A DNA stretch of 64,000 bases from Ehretia macrophylla (GCA_037974665.1 CM075769.1:80419190-80483189); one strand, 5' to 3'. Shown: positions 23,536 to 35,717, numbered from the stretch's first letter. The notes: generated by a model not told the origin, from the letters alone. Translations and numbers: made by a program.

Positions 23536-24093
23536 CATTTCAATTTTTTTTGCCCTGGTTAGGGTTGCCAAGATACTTTATCAACCAAATCTCTATTACC
23601 GAATCCCACGGAACATTGGGTTAGATAACTTCACTTCACGTAGAGGCCGGGCCCGCAAACCGAGGGCGTAGGGTTTGTGACCAGGTCTCCGTCGCTCCGG
23701 TGCCCATAACATTTGATCCGTAAGGAGTTACGCGGCGCACAGCATACCGTTGCAAAGCTCTCTGAGAGCTCTACAATGGGGGCAGCCAGCTTGCTCAATG
23801 TGCCCATTTTTGGAGCCCAAAATCGAACGTTTTCATCAGTTTCAGGAGACTTTTCTTTTTTTGCCCTGTTTTTCCGTCCCGTATCGTACGTCAAGAGCTG
23901 TTAAAAGGACGACAACCTGACTCGTGGTATATCAGAGGGCCCTACAACGTGTCGATATCACATCTTGCGAGGATGCTGCGTTGTTGAAGCGGATGGGTTA
24001 TCGTTAAGCCCATTGGGCCTTTTGAATGGGCCATCTCTCTAGGCTGGCACTGTGAACCGTTAACACATATAGGAATTGTGCCCTCATCATGAC

Positions 24094-24212
24094 GGGTGCT
24101 ATCATACCATCACTAATGCAACGGATCCCATCAGAACTCCGAAGTTAAGCGTTCTTGGGCGAGATTAGTACTTGGATGAGTGACCCCTTGGGAAGTCCTC
24201 GTGTTGTACCCC
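24094..24212 (+). rRNA. 5S: 5S rRNA gene, copy 34 (diverged)
   Basis: Changes G7T, G17T, C28A, G60T, G72T, A80T, G86A, C95T, C114T. C28A and G60T link it to copy 32, two units earlier. Confidence 0.87.
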
Positions 24213-24770
24213 CTTTTCAATTTTTTTTGCCCTGGTTAGGATTGCCAAGATACTTTATCCTCCAAATCTCTATTAGTGATTCCCACGGAACATTGGGCAA
24301 GACAACTTCGCTTCACTTAGAGGTCGGGCCCGCAAACCGAGGGCGTAGGGTTTGTGACCAGGTCTCCGTCTCTCCGGTGCCTATAACATTTGATCCGTAA
24401 GGAGTAACGCAGGGCACAGCATACCGTTGCAAAGCGCTCTGAGAGCTCTACGACTGTGGTAGCCAGCTTGCTCGCTGTGCCCGTTTTTGGAGCCCAAAAT
24501 TGAATGTTTTCAGTAGTTTCAAGACGCTTTTCTTCTTTTGCCCTATTTTTCCGTCCCGTATCGTACGTCGTGAGCTGTTAAATGGATGACAACCTGACTC
24601 GCGGTACATCAGAGGGCCCTACAATGTGTCAATATCACGTCTTGCGAGGATGCTACGTTGTTGAAGCGGATGGATTCTATTTAAGCCTATTGGGCCTTTT
24701 GAATGGGCCATCTCTCTAGGCTGGAACTGTGAACCGTTAACACATATAGGAATTGTGCCCTCATCATGAT

Positions 24771-24889
24771 GGATGCGATCATACCAGCACTAATGCAACG
24801 GATCCCATCAGAACTCCGAAGTTAAGCGTGCCTGGGCGAGAGTAGTACAAGGATGGGTGACCCCCTGGGAAGTCCTCGTGTTGTACCCC
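24771..24889 (+). rRNA. 5S: 5S rRNA gene, copy 35
   Basis: Changes G3A, C28A, T62C, T79A, C114T. The 5' end reads GGATGCGATC, the other common plant form, but C116 is unchanged, so position 3 is unpaired. Confidence 0.9.
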
Positions 24890-25449
24890 CTTTTCAATTT
24901 TTTTTGCCCTGGTTAGGGTTGCCAAGATACTTTATCCACCAAATCTCTATTACAGAATCCCACGGAACATTGGGCAAGACAACTTCGCTTCACGTAGAGG
25001 CTGGGCCCGCAAACCGAGGGCGTAGGGTTTGTGACCAGGTCTCCGTCGCTCCGATGCCAATAACATTTGATCCGTAAGGAGTTACGCTGCGCACAGCATA
25101 CCGTTGTAAAGCTCTCTGAGAGCTGTACGACGAGGACAGCCAGCCTGCTCGCTGTGCCCCATTTTGGAGCCCATAATCGAACGTTTTCATCTGTTTCAGG
25201 ACACTTTTCTTCTTTTGCCCTATTTTTTTTCGTCCCGTATTGTACGTCGTGAGCTGTTAAAAGGATGACAACCTGACTCGCGATAAATCAGAGGGCCCTA
25301 CAATGTGTCAATATCACGTCTTGCGTGGATGCTGCGTTGTTGAAGCGGATGGGTTGTCGTTAAGCCTATTGGGCCTTTTGAATGGGCCATCTCTCTACGC
25401 TGGCACTGTGAACCGTTAACACATATAGGAATTGTGCCCTCATCATGAC

Positions 25450-25568
25450 AGGTGCGATCATACTAGCACTAATGCAACGGATCCCATCAGAACTTTGAAG
25501 TTAAGCGTGCTTGGGCGAGAGTAGTACAAGGATGGGTGACCCCATGGGAAGTCCTCGTTTTGCACCCC
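25450..25568 (+). rRNA. 5S: 5S rRNA gene, copy 36 (diverged)
   Basis: Changes G1A, C15T, C28A, C46T, C47T, T79A, C95A, G110T. First unit of a four-unit block repeated 2707 bp later. Confidence 0.88.
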
Positions 25569-26126
25569 CTTTTCAATTTTTTTTGCCCTGGTTAGGATTG
25601 CCAAGATATTTTATCCTCCAAATCTCTATTATAGAATCCCACGGAACATTGGGCAAGACAACTTCACTTCACGTAGAAGCCGGGCCCACAAACCGAGGGC
25701 GTAAGGTTTGTGACCGGGTCTCTGTCTCTCCAGTGCGTATAACTTTTGATCCGAAAGGAGTTACGCGGCGCACAGCATACCGTTGCAAAGCTCTCTGAGA
25801 GCACTACGACGGGGGAAGCCAACTTGCTCGCTGTGCCCATTTTTAAAGCCCAAAATTGAATGTTTTCATCAATTTCAGGACATTGTTCTTCGTTTGCCCT
25901 GTTTTTTCGTCCCAGATCGTACGTCGTGAGCTGTTAAAAGGATGACAACCTGACTCGCGGTACATCAGAGGGCCCTACAATGTGTCGATATCACGTCTTG
26001 CGAGGATACCTCGATATTAAAGCGGATAGGTTGTCGTTAAGCCCATTGGGCCTTTTGAATGGGCCATCTCTCTAGGCTGGCACTGTGAACCATTAACACA
26101 TATAGGAATTGTGCCCTCAACTTGAC

Positions 26127-26245
26127 GGGTGCGATCGTACTAGCACTAATGCACCGGATCCCATCAGAACTCCAAAGTTAAGCGTGCTTGGTCGAGAGTA
26201 GTACTAGGATGGGTGACCCCGTGGGAAGTCCTCGTGTTGCACCCT
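26127..26245 (+). rRNA. 5S: 5S rRNA gene, copy 37
   Basis: Changes A11G, C15T, G48A, G66T, C95G, C119T. Confidence 0.89.
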
Positions 26246-26802
26246 ATTTTCAAATTTTTTTGCCCAGGTTAAGTTGCCAAGATACGTTATCCACCAAATC
26301 TCTATTACCGAATCCCTCGGAACATTGGGCAAGACAACTTCGCTTCACGTAGAGGCCGGGCCCGCAAACCGAGGGCGTAGGGTTTGTGACCAGGTCTCCG
26401 TCGCTCCGGTGCCCATAACATTTGATCCGTAAGGAGTTACGCGGTGCACAGCATACCGTTGCAAAGCTCTCTAAGAGCTCTACGACGGGGGCAGCCAGCT
26501 TGCTCGCTGTGCCCGTTTTTGGAGCCCAAAATCGAATGTGTTCATCAGTTTCAGGACACTTTTCTTCTTTTGCCCTGTTTTTCCTTCCCGAATCGTACGT
26601 CGTGAGCTGTTAAAAGGTCGACAACCGGACTCGCGGTCCATCAGCGGGCCCTACAACGTGTTGATATCAAGTATTGCGAGGATGCTGCGTTGTTGAAGCT
26701 GATGGGTTGTCGTTAAGCCCATTGGGCCTTTTGAATGGGCCATCTCTCTAGCCTGGCACTGTGAACAGTTAACACATATAGGAATTGTGCCCTCAACATG
26801 AG

Positions 26803-26921
26803 GGGTACAATCATACCACCACTAATGCACCAGATCCCATCAGAACTCTGAAGTTAAGCGTGCTTGGGCTATAGTAGTACTAGGATGGGTGACCCCTTGG
26901 GAAGTCCTCGTGTTGCACCCC
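26803..26921 (+). rRNA. 5S: 5S rRNA gene, copy 38 (diverged)
   Basis: Changes G5A, G7A, G17C, G30A, C47T, G68T, G70T, C95T. G7A, G17C, G30A, C47T, G68T and C95T recur in copy 42. Confidence 0.88.
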
Positions 26922-27479
26922 CATTTCAATTTTGTTTGCCCTGGTTAGGGTTGCCAATATACTTTATCCACCAAATATCAATTACCGAATCCCACGGAAC
27001 ATTGGGCAAGACAACTTCGCTTCACGTAGGGGCCGGGCCTGCAAATCGAGGGCGTAGGGGTGGTGACCAGGTCTCCGTCGCTCCGGTGTCCACAACATTT
27101 GATCCGTAAGGAGTTACGCGGCGCACAGTATACCGTTGCAAAGCTCTCTGAGAGTTCTACGACGGGGGCAGCCAGCTTGCTCACTGTGCTCGTTTTTGGA
27201 GCCCAAAATTGAACGTTTTCATCAGTTTCAGGAGACTTTTCTTCTTTTTTCGTGTTTTTTAATCCCGTATCGTACGCCGTGAGTTATTAAAAGGACGACA
27301 ACATGACTCGTGGTACATCAGAGGGCCCTACAATGTGTCGATATCACGTCTTGCGAGGATGCTGCGTTGTTGAAGCGGATGGGTTGTCGTTATGCCCATT
27401 GGGCCTTTTGAATTGGCCATCTCTCTAGGTTGGCACTGTGAACCGTTAACACATATAGGAATTGTGCCCTCATCAGGAC

Positions 27480-27598
27480 GGGTGCGATCATACCAGCACT
27501 ACTACAACGGATCCCATCAGAACTCCGAAGTTAAGCGTGCTTGGGCGAGAGTAGTACTAGGATGGGTGACCCCGTGGCAAGTCCTCGTGTTGCACCCC
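27480..27598 (+). rRNA. 5S: 5S rRNA gene, copy 39
   Basis: Changes A23C, G25A, C28A, C95G, G99C. The last two are shared with copy 43. Confidence 0.9.
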
Positions 27599-28156
27599 CT
27601 TTTCAATTTTTTTTGCCCTGGTTAGGATTGCCAAGATACTTTATCCTCCAAATCTCTATTACCGAATCCCACGTAACATTGGGCAAGACAACTTCGCTTC
27701 ACGTAGACGCCGGGCCCGCAAACCGAGGGCGTAGGGTTTGTGACTAGGTCTCCGTCGCTCCGGTGCCCATAACTTTTGATCCATAAGGAGTTACGCGGCG
27801 CACAGCATACCGTTGCAAAGCACTCTGAGAGCTCTACGACGGGGGGAGCTAGCTTGCTCGCTATGCCCATTTTTGAAGCCCAAAATCGAATGTTTTCATC
27901 AGTTTTAGGACACTTTTCTTCGTTTACCCTATTTTTTCGTCCTGGATCGTACGTCGTGAGTTGTTAAAAGGAAGACAGCCTGACTCGCGGTACATCAGAT
28001 GGCCCTACAACGTGTCGATATCACGTCTTGCGAGGATGCTACGTTATTGAAGGGGATGGGTTGTCGTGAAGCCTATTGGGCCTTTTGAATGGGCCATCTC
28101 TTTAGGCTAGCACTGTGAACCGTTAACACATATTGGAATTGTGCCCTCAACTTGAC

Positions 28157-28275
28157 GGGTGCGATCATACCAGCACTAATGCAACGGATCCCACAAGAAC
28201 TCCGAAGTTAAGCGTGCTTGGGCGAGAGTATTACTAGGATGGGTGACCCCCTGGGTAGTCCTCGTGTTGCACCCC
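28157..28275 (+). rRNA. 5S: 5S rRNA gene, copy 40
   Basis: Changes C28A, T38C, C39A, G75T, A100T: the same set as copy 45, 3383 bp (five units) later, marking a recent duplication. Confidence 0.91.
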
Positions 28276-28833
28276 CTTTTCAATTTTTTTTGCCCTGGTT
28301 AGGATTGCCAAGATACTTTATCCTCCAAATCTCTGTTACCGAATCCCACGGAACATTGGGCAAGACAACTTCGCTTCACGTAGAAGCCGGGCCAGCAAAC
28401 CGAGGGCATAGGGTTTGTGACCAGGTCTCCGTTTCTCCAGTACGTATAACTTTTGATCCGTAAGGAGTTACGCAGCGCACAGCAGACCGTTGCAAAGCTC
28501 TCTGAGAGCACTACGACGGGGGCAGCCAGCTTGCTCGCTTTGCCAATTTTTTAAGCCCAAAATTGAATGTTTTCATCAATTTTAGGACATTGTTCTTCGC
28601 TTGCCCTGTTTTTATGTCCCGGATCGTACGTCGTGAGCTGTTAAAAGGACGACAACCTGACTCGCGGTACATCAGAGAGCCCTACAACGTGTCGATATCA
28701 CGTCTTGCGAGGATATTGCGATATTGAAGCGGATAGGTTGTCGTTAATCCCATTGGGCCTTTTGAATGGGCTATCTCTCTAGGCTGGCACTGTGAACCGT
28801 TAACACATATAGGAATTGTGCCCTCAACATGAC

Positions 28834-28952
28834 GGGTGCGATCATACCAGCACTAATGCATCGGATCCCATCAGAACTCTGAAGTTAAGCGTGCTTGGGC
28901 GAGAGTAGTACTAGGATGGGTGACCCTGTGGGAAGTCCTCGTGTTGCACCCC
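28834..28952 (+). rRNA. 5S: 5S rRNA gene, copy 41
   Basis: Changes C28T, C47T, C94T, C95G. Box A and the intermediate element match the consensus. Confidence 0.91.
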
Positions 28953-29509
28953 CTTTTCAAATTTTTTGCCCTAGTTAAGGTTGCCAAGATACTTTATCCA
29001 CCAAATCTCTATTACCGAATCCCACGGAACATTGGGCAAGACAATTTCGCTTCACGTAGTGGCCGGGTCCGCAAACCGAGGGCGTAGGGTTTGTGACCAG
29101 GTCTCCGTCGCTCCGGTGCCTATAACATTTGATCCGTAAGGAGTTACGCGGTGCACAGCATACCGTTGCAAAGCTCTATGAGAGCTCTACGACGGGGGCA
29201 GCCAGCTTGCTCGATGTGCCCATTTTTGGAGCCCAAAATCGAATGTGTTCATCAGTCTCAGGGCATTTTTATTCTTTTGCCCTGTTTTTCCTTCCCGGAT
29301 CGTACGTCGTGAGCTGTTTAAAGGTCGACAACCTGACTCGTGGTACATCAGCGGGCCCTACAACGTGTCGATATCATGTCTTGCGAGGATGCTGCGTTGT
29401 TGAAGCTGATGGGTTGTCGTTAAGCCCATTGGGCCTTTTGAATGGGCCATCTCTCTAGGCTGGCACTGTAAACCGTTAACACATATAGGAAATGTGCCCT
29501 CAACATGAC

Positions 29510-29628
29510 GGGTGCAATCATACCACCACTAATGCACCAGATCCCATCAGAACTCTGAAGTTAAGCGTGCTTGGGCTACAGTAGTACTACGATGGGTGAC
29601 CCCTTGGGAAGTCCTCATGTTGCACCCC
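29510..29628 (+). rRNA. 5S: 5S rRNA gene, copy 42 (diverged)
   Basis: Changes G7A, G17C, G30A, C47T, G68T, G70C, G81C, C95T, G108A. Counterpart of copy 38. Confidence 0.87.
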
Positions 29629-30186
29629 CATTTCAATTTTTTTTGCCCCGGTTAGGGTTGCCAAGATACTTTATCCACCAAATATCAATTACCGAATCCC
29701 ACGGAACATTGGGCAAGACAACTTCGCTTCACGTAGAGGCCGGGCCTGCAAATCGAGGGCGTAGGGTTTGTGACCAGGCCTCCGTCGCTCTGGTGCCCAC
29801 AACATTTGATCCGTAAGGAGTTACGCGGTGCACAGTATACCGTTGCAAAGCTCTCTGAGAGCTCTACGACGGGGGCAGCCAGCTTGCACACTGTGCCCAT
29901 TTTTGGAGACCAAAATCGAACATTTTCATCAGTTTCAGGAGACTTTTCTTCTTTTGCCCTATTTTTTCGTCCCGTATCGTACGTCGTGAGTTGTTAAAAG
30001 GATGACAACCTGACTCGTGGTACATTAGAGGGCCCTACAACGTGTCGATATCACGTCTTGCTAGGATGTTGCGTTGTTGAAGCGGATGGGTTGTCGTTAA
30101 GCCCATTGGGCCTTTTGAATGGGCCATCTCTCTAGGCTGGAACTGTGAACCGTTAACACATATAGGAATTGTGCCCTCATCATGAC

Positions 30187-30305
30187 TGGTGCGATCATAC
30201 CAGCACTAATGCAACGGATCCCATCAGAACTCCGAAGTTAAGCGTGCTTGGGCGAGAGTAGTACTAGGATGGGTGACCCCGTGGCAAGTCCTCGTGTTGC
30301 ACCCC
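30187..30305 (+). rRNA. 5S: 5S rRNA gene, copy 43
   Basis: Changes G1T, C28A, C95G, G99C. Confidence 0.91.
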
Positions 30306-30863
30306 CTTTTCAATTTTTTTTGCCCTGGTTAGGATTGCCAAGATATTTTATCCTCCAAATCTCTATTACCGAATCCCATGGAACATTGGGCAAGACAACT
30401 TCGCTTCACGTAGAGGCCGGGCCCGCAAACCGAGGGCGTAGGGTTTGTGACCAGCTCTCCGTCGCTGCGATGCCCATAACTTTTGATCCGTAAGGAGTTA
30501 CGCGGTGCACAGCATACCGTTGCAAAGCACTCTGAGAGCTCTACGACGGGGGGAGATAGCTTGCTCGCTTTGCCCATTTTTGGAGTCCAAAATCGATTGT
30601 TTTCATCAGTTTCAGGACACTTTTCTTCTTTTGCGCTATTTTTTCGTCCCGGATCGTACGTCGTGAGCTGTTAAAAGGACAACAACCTGACTCGCGGTAT
30701 ATCAGAGGGCCCTACAACGTGTCGATATCACGTCTTGCGAGGATGCTACGTTATTGAAGGAGATGGGTTGTCGTGAAGCCCATTAGGCCTTTTCAATGGC
30801 GCATCTCTTTAGGCTGGCACTGTGAACCGTTAACACATATTGGAATTGTGCCCTCAACTTGAC

Positions 30864-30982
30864 GGGTGCGATCATACCAGCACTAATGCAACGGATCCCA
30901 TCAGAACTCCGAAGTTAAACGTGCTTGGGCGAGAGTAGTACTAGGATGGGTGACGCCCGGGGAAGTCCTCGTGTTGCACACC
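30864..30982 (+). rRNA. 5S: 5S rRNA gene, copy 44
   Basis: Changes C28A, G56A, C92G, T96G, C117A. Its upstream region (ACATATTGG, CAACTTGAC) matches that of copy 40. Confidence 0.9.
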
Positions 30983-31539
30983 CTTTTCAATTTTTTTTGA
31001 CTTGGTTAGGGTTGTCAAGATACTTATCCACCAAATCTCTATTACCGAATCCCACGGAACATTGGGCAAGACAACTTTGCTTCACGTAGAGGCCAGGCCC
31101 ACAAACTGAGGGCGTAGGGTTTGTGACCAGGTCTCCGTCGCTCCGGTGCCCATAACTTTTGATCCGTTAGGAGTTACGCGGCGCACAACATACCGTTGCA
31201 AAGCTCTCTGAGAGCTGTACGACGAGGGCATCCAGCCTGCTCACTGTGCCCTTTTTTGGAGCCCAAAATCTAACATTTTCATCAGTTTCAGGACAGTTTT
31301 CTTCTTTTGCCATGTTTTTCCGTCGCGTATCGTACGTCGTGAGTTGTTAAAAGGACGACAACCTGACTCGCGGTGCATCTGAGGGCCCTACAATGTGTCA
31401 TTATCACGTCTTGCGAGGATGCTGCGTTGTTCAAGCGAATGGGTTGTCGTTAAGCCCATTGGGCCTTTTGAATGGGCCATCTCTCTAGGTTGGCATTGTG
31501 AACCGTTAACACATATAAGAATTGTGCCCTCATCATGAC

Positions 31540-31658
31540 GGGTGCGATCATACCAGCACTAATGCAACGGATCCCACAAGAACTCCGAAGTTAAGCGTGC
31601 TTGGGCGAGAGTATTACTAGGATGGGTGACCCCCTGGGTAGTCCTCGTGTTGCACCCC
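31540..31658 (+). rRNA. 5S: 5S rRNA gene, copy 45
   Basis: Same five changes as copy 40. Its upstream spacer matches that of copy 49 instead, so this unit is a junction between two duplication events. Confidence 0.91.
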
Positions 31659-32213
31659 CTTTTCAATTTTTTTTGCCCTGGTTAGGATTGCCAAGATACT
31701 TTATCCTCCAAATCTCTGTTACCGAATCCCACGGAACATTGGGCAAGACAACTTCGCTTCACGTAGAAGCCGGGCCAGCAAACCGAGGGCATAGGGTTTG
31801 TGACCAAGTCTCCGTCGCTCCGGTGCCCATAACTTTTGATCCGTAAGGAGTTACGTGGCGCACAGCATACCGTTGCAAAGCTCTCTGAGAGCTCTACAAC
31901 GGGGGCATCCAGCTTGCTCGATGTGCCCATTTTTGGAGCCCAAAATCCAATGTTTTCATCATCAGGACATTTTTCTTCTTTTGCCATGTTTTTCAGTCCC
32001 GTATCGTACGTCATGAGCTGTTAAAAGGACGACAACCTGACTTGCTGTACTTCAGAGGGCCATACAATGTGTTAATATCACGTCTTGCGAGGATGCTGCG
32101 TTTTTAAAGCGAATGGGTTGTCGTTAAGCCCAATGGGCCTTTTGAATGGGCTATCTCTCTAGGCTAGCACTGTGAACCGTTAACAGATATAGGAATTGTG
32201 CCCTCAGCATGAC

Positions 32214-32332
32214 GGATGCGATCATAACAGCACTAGTGCACCGGATCCCATCAGAACTCTGAAGTTAAGCGTGCTTGGGCGAGAGTAGTACTAGGATGGG
32301 TGACCCCCTGGGAAGTCCTCGTGTTGCACCCC
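32214..32332 (+). rRNA. 5S: 5S rRNA gene, copy 46
   Basis: Changes G3A, C14A, A23G, C47T. As in copy 35, A3 is not matched by a change at C116. Confidence 0.91.
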
Positions 32333-32890
32333 CTTTTCAATTTTTTTTGCCCTGGTTAGGATTGCCAAGATACTTTATCCTCCAAATCTCTGTTACCGAA
32401 TCCCACGGAACATTGGGCAAGACAACTTCGCTTCACGTAGAAGCCGGGCTAGCAAACCGAGGGCGTAGGGTTTGTGACCAAGTCTCCGTCGCTCCGGTGC
32501 CCATGACTTTTGATCCGTAAGGATTTACGCGATGCACAGCATACCCTTGCAAAGCTCTCTGAGAGATCTACGACGGGGGCAGCCAACTTGCCCGCTATGC
32601 CCATTTTTTTAGACCAAAATCGAATGTTTTCATCAGTTTCGGGCCACTTTTCTTCGTTTGCCCTGTTTTTCCGTCCCGGATCGTACGTCGTGAGCTGTTA
32701 AAAGGACGACAACCTTACTCGCGATACATCAGAGGTCCCTACAACGTGTCGATATCACATCTTGCGAGGATGTTGTGTTACAGAAGCGGATAGGTTGTTG
32801 TTAAGCCCATTGGGCCTTTTGAATGGGCCATCTTTCTAGGCTGGCACTGTGAACCATTAAGACATATAGGAATTGTGCCCTCAACTTGAC

Positions 32891-33009
32891 GGGTGCGATC
32901 ATACCAGCACTAATGCAACGAATCCCATCAGAACTCCGAAGTTAAGCGTGCTTGGACGAGAGTAGTACTAGGATGGGTGATCCCCTGGGTAGTCCTCGTG
33001 TTACACACC
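32891..33009 (+). rRNA. 5S: 5S rRNA gene, copy 47
   Basis: Changes C28A, G31A, G66A, C91T, A100T, G113A, C117A. G113A breaks the C6-G113 pair. Confidence 0.89.
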
Positions 33010-33567
33010 CTTTTCAATTTTTTTTGCCCTGGTTAGGGTTGCCAAGATACTTTATCCACCAAATCTCTATTAGCGAATCCCACGGAACATTGGGCAAGAC
33101 AACTTCGCTTCACGTAGAGGCCGGGCCCGCAAACCGAGGGCGTAGGGTTTGTGACCAGGTCTCCATCGCTCCAGTGCCCATAACTTTTGATCCGTAAGGA
33201 GTTACGTGGCGCACAACATACCGTTGCAAAGCTGTCTGAGAGCTCTACGACGGGGGGAGATAGCTTGCTCGCTTTGCCCCTTTCTGGAGACCAAAAACGA
33301 TTGTTTTCATCAGTTTCAGGACACTCTTTTTCTTTTTCGCTATTTTTTCGTCCCGGATCGTACGTCGTGAGCTGTTAAAAGGACAACAACCTGACTCGCG
33401 GTATATCAGAGGGCCCTCCAACGTGTCGATATCCCGTCTTGCGAGGATGCTACGTTATTGAAGGAGATGGGTTGTCGTGAAGCACATTAGCCCTTTTCAA
33501 TGGCGCATCTCTTTAGGCTGGCACTGTGAACCGTCAACACATATAGGAATTGTGCCCTCAACTTGAT

Positions 33568-33686
33568 GGGTGCGATCATACCAGCACTAATGCAACGAAT
33601 CCCATCAGAACTCCGAAGTTAAGCGTGCTTGGGCGAGAGTAGTACTAGGATGGGTGATCCCCTGGGTAGTCCTCGTGTTACACCCC
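33568..33686 (+). rRNA. 5S: 5S rRNA gene, copy 48
   Basis: Changes C28A, G31A, C91T, A100T, G113A: all shared with copy 47, the neighbouring unit. Confidence 0.9.
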
Positions 33687-33906
33687 CTTTTCAATTTTTT
33701 TTGCCCTGGTTAGGGTTGCCAAGGTACTTTATCCACCAAATCTCTATTACCGAATCCCACGGAACATTGGGCAAGACAACTTCGCTTCACGTAGAGGCCG
33801 GGCCCGCAAACTGAGGGCGTAGGGTTTGTGACCAGGTCTCCGTCGCTCCGGTGCCCATAACTTTTGATCCGTAAGGAGTTACGCGGCGCACAGCATACCG
33901 TTGCAA

Positions 33907-33921
33907 AGCTCTCTGAGAGCT
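33907..33921 (+). repeat. Mid-spacer palindrome AGCTCTCTGAGAGCT (representative)
   Basis: Perfect 7-bp arms around one base; the motif lies about 220 bp after the gene end and is present with few changes in most units. It may be a protein site or simply ancestral sequence kept by homogenisation. Confidence 0.55.
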
Positions 33922-34244
33922 CTATGACGAGGGCATCCAGCCTGCTCACTGTGCCCTTTTTTGGAGCCCAAAATCTAACATTTTCATCAGTTTCAGGACA
34001 GTTTTCTTCTTTTGCCATGTTTTTCCGTCGCGTATCGTACGTCGTGAGTTGTTAAAAGGACGACAACCTGACTCGCGGTGCATCTGAGGGCCCTACAATG
34101 TGTCATTATCACGTCTTGCGAGGATGCTGCGTTGTTCAAGCGAATGGGTTGTCGTTAAGCCCATTGGGCCTTTTGAATGGGCCATCTCTCTAGGTTGGCA
34201 TTGTGAACCGTTAACACATATAAGAATTGTGCCCTCATCATGAC

Positions 34245-34363
34245 GGGTGCGATCATAGCAGCACTAATGCACCGGATCCCATCAGAACTCTGATGTTAAG
34301 CGTGCTTGGGCGAGAGTAGTACTAGGATGGGTGACCCCCTGGGCAGTCCTCGTGTTGCACCCC
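34245..34363 (+). rRNA. 5S: 5S rRNA gene, copy 49
   Basis: Changes C14G, C47T, A50T, A100C. The spacer before it is almost identical to that before copy 45. Confidence 0.91.
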
Positions 34364-34921
34364 CTTTTCAATTTTTTTTGCCCTGGTTAGGGTTGCCAAG
34401 TTACTTTATCCACCAAATCTCTATTACCGAATCCCACGGAACATTGGGCAAGACAACTTCGCTTCAAATAGAGGCCGGGCCCGCAAACCGAGGGCGTAGG
34501 GTTTGTGACCAGGTCTCCGTCGCTCCGGTTCCCATAACATTTGATTCTTAAGGAGTTACGCGGTGCACAGCATTACGTTGCAAAGCTCTCTGAGAGCTCT
34601 ACGACGGGGGTAGCCAGCTTGCTCGCTTTGCCCATTTTTGGAGCCCAAAATCGAATGTTTTCATCAGTTTTAGGACACTTTTCTTCTTTTGCCCTGTTTT
34701 TCTGTCCCGAATCTTACGTCGTGAGCTGATAGAAGGACGACAACTTGACTCGCGATACATTAGAGGGCCCTACAACGTTTCGATATCACGTCTTGCGAGG
34801 ATGCTGCGTTGTTAAAGCGGATGGGTTGTCGTTAAGCCCATTGGGCCTTTTGAATTGGCCATCTCTCTAGGTTGGCACTGCGAACCGTTAATACATATAG
34901 GAATTGTGCACTCAACATGAC

Positions 34922-35040
34922 GGGTGCGATCATACCAGCACTAATGCACCGGATCCCATCAGAACTCCGAAGTTAAGCGTGCTTGGGCGAGAGTAGAACT
35001 AGGATGGGTGAACCCCTGCGAAGTCCTCGTGTTGCACCCC
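34922..35040 (+). rRNA. 5S: 5S rRNA gene, copy 50
   Basis: Changes T76A, C91A, G98C; box A and helix I match the consensus. Confidence 0.92.
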
Positions 35041-35598
35041 CTTTTCAATTCTTTTTGCCCTGGTTAGGGTTGCCAATATACTTTTTCCTCCAAATCCCTT
35101 TTACCGAATCCCAAGGAACATTGGGCAAGACAACTTCTCTTCACGTAGAGGTCAGGCCCGCAAACCGAGGGCATAGGGTTTGTGACCAGGTCTCCGTCGC
35201 TTCGGTGCCCATAACTTTTGATCCGTAAGGAGTTACGCGGCACACAACATACCGTTGCAAAGCTCTCTTAGAGCTCTACGACAGGGGCAGCTAGCTTGCT
35301 TGCTTTGCCCTTTTTTGGAGCCCAAATTCGAATGTTATCATCAGTTTCAGGACACTTGTCTTCTTTTGCCTTGTTTTTCCATCCCGAATCATACGACGTG
35401 AGTTGTTAAAAGGACGACAACCTGACTTGCGGTACATCAGAGGGTCCTACAACGTGTCGATATCACGTCTTGCGAGGATGCTGCGTTGTTGAATCGGATG
35501 GGTTGTCGTTAAGCCCATTGGGCCTTTTGAATGGGCCATCTCTGTAGGCTGGCACTGTGAACCGTTAACATATATAAGAATTGTGCCCTCAACATGAC

Positions 35599-35717
35599 GG
35601 TTGCGATCATACAAGAAATAATGCACCGGATCCCATCAGAACTCCTAAGTTAAGCGTGCTTGGGCGAGAGTTGTACTAGGATGGGTGACACCCTGGGAAG
35701 TCCTCGTGTTGCACCCG
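35599..35717 (+). rRNA. 5S: 5S rRNA gene, copy 51 (diverged)
   Basis: Changes G3T, C15A, C18A, C20A, G48T, A74T, C92A, C119G. Confidence 0.87.

Larger units (their letters stand above)
22067..24770 (+). repeat. Two-unit tandem duplication of 5S units
   Basis: Copies 31-32 and 33-34, offset about 1350 bp. Shared marks include GTACCCC gene ends in 31, 33 and 34, TGCTCAATGTGCCC and GGAGACTTTTCTTTTTTTGC in the spacers after 31 and 33, and C28A with G60T in 32 and 34. Confidence 0.75.
25450..30863 (+). repeat. Four-unit higher-order repeat of 5S units, two copies
   Basis: Copies 36-39 and 40-43 line up at an offset of exactly 2707 bp. Diagnostic sets are shared between 38 and 42, between 39 and 43, and in the spacers after 36 and 40 (TTCTTCGTTTGCC type, GAGAGCACTACGAC). 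Confidence 0.85.
30187..34921 (+). repeat. Second four-unit repeat, overlapping the first
   Basis: The stretch from copy 43 to copy 45 recurs from copy 47 to copy 49 at an offset of 2704-2705 bp, including distinctive spacers (GGGGGGAGATAGCTTGCTCG after 43 and 47; GAGGGCATCCAGCCTGCTCA before 45 and 49). Confidence 0.85.
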
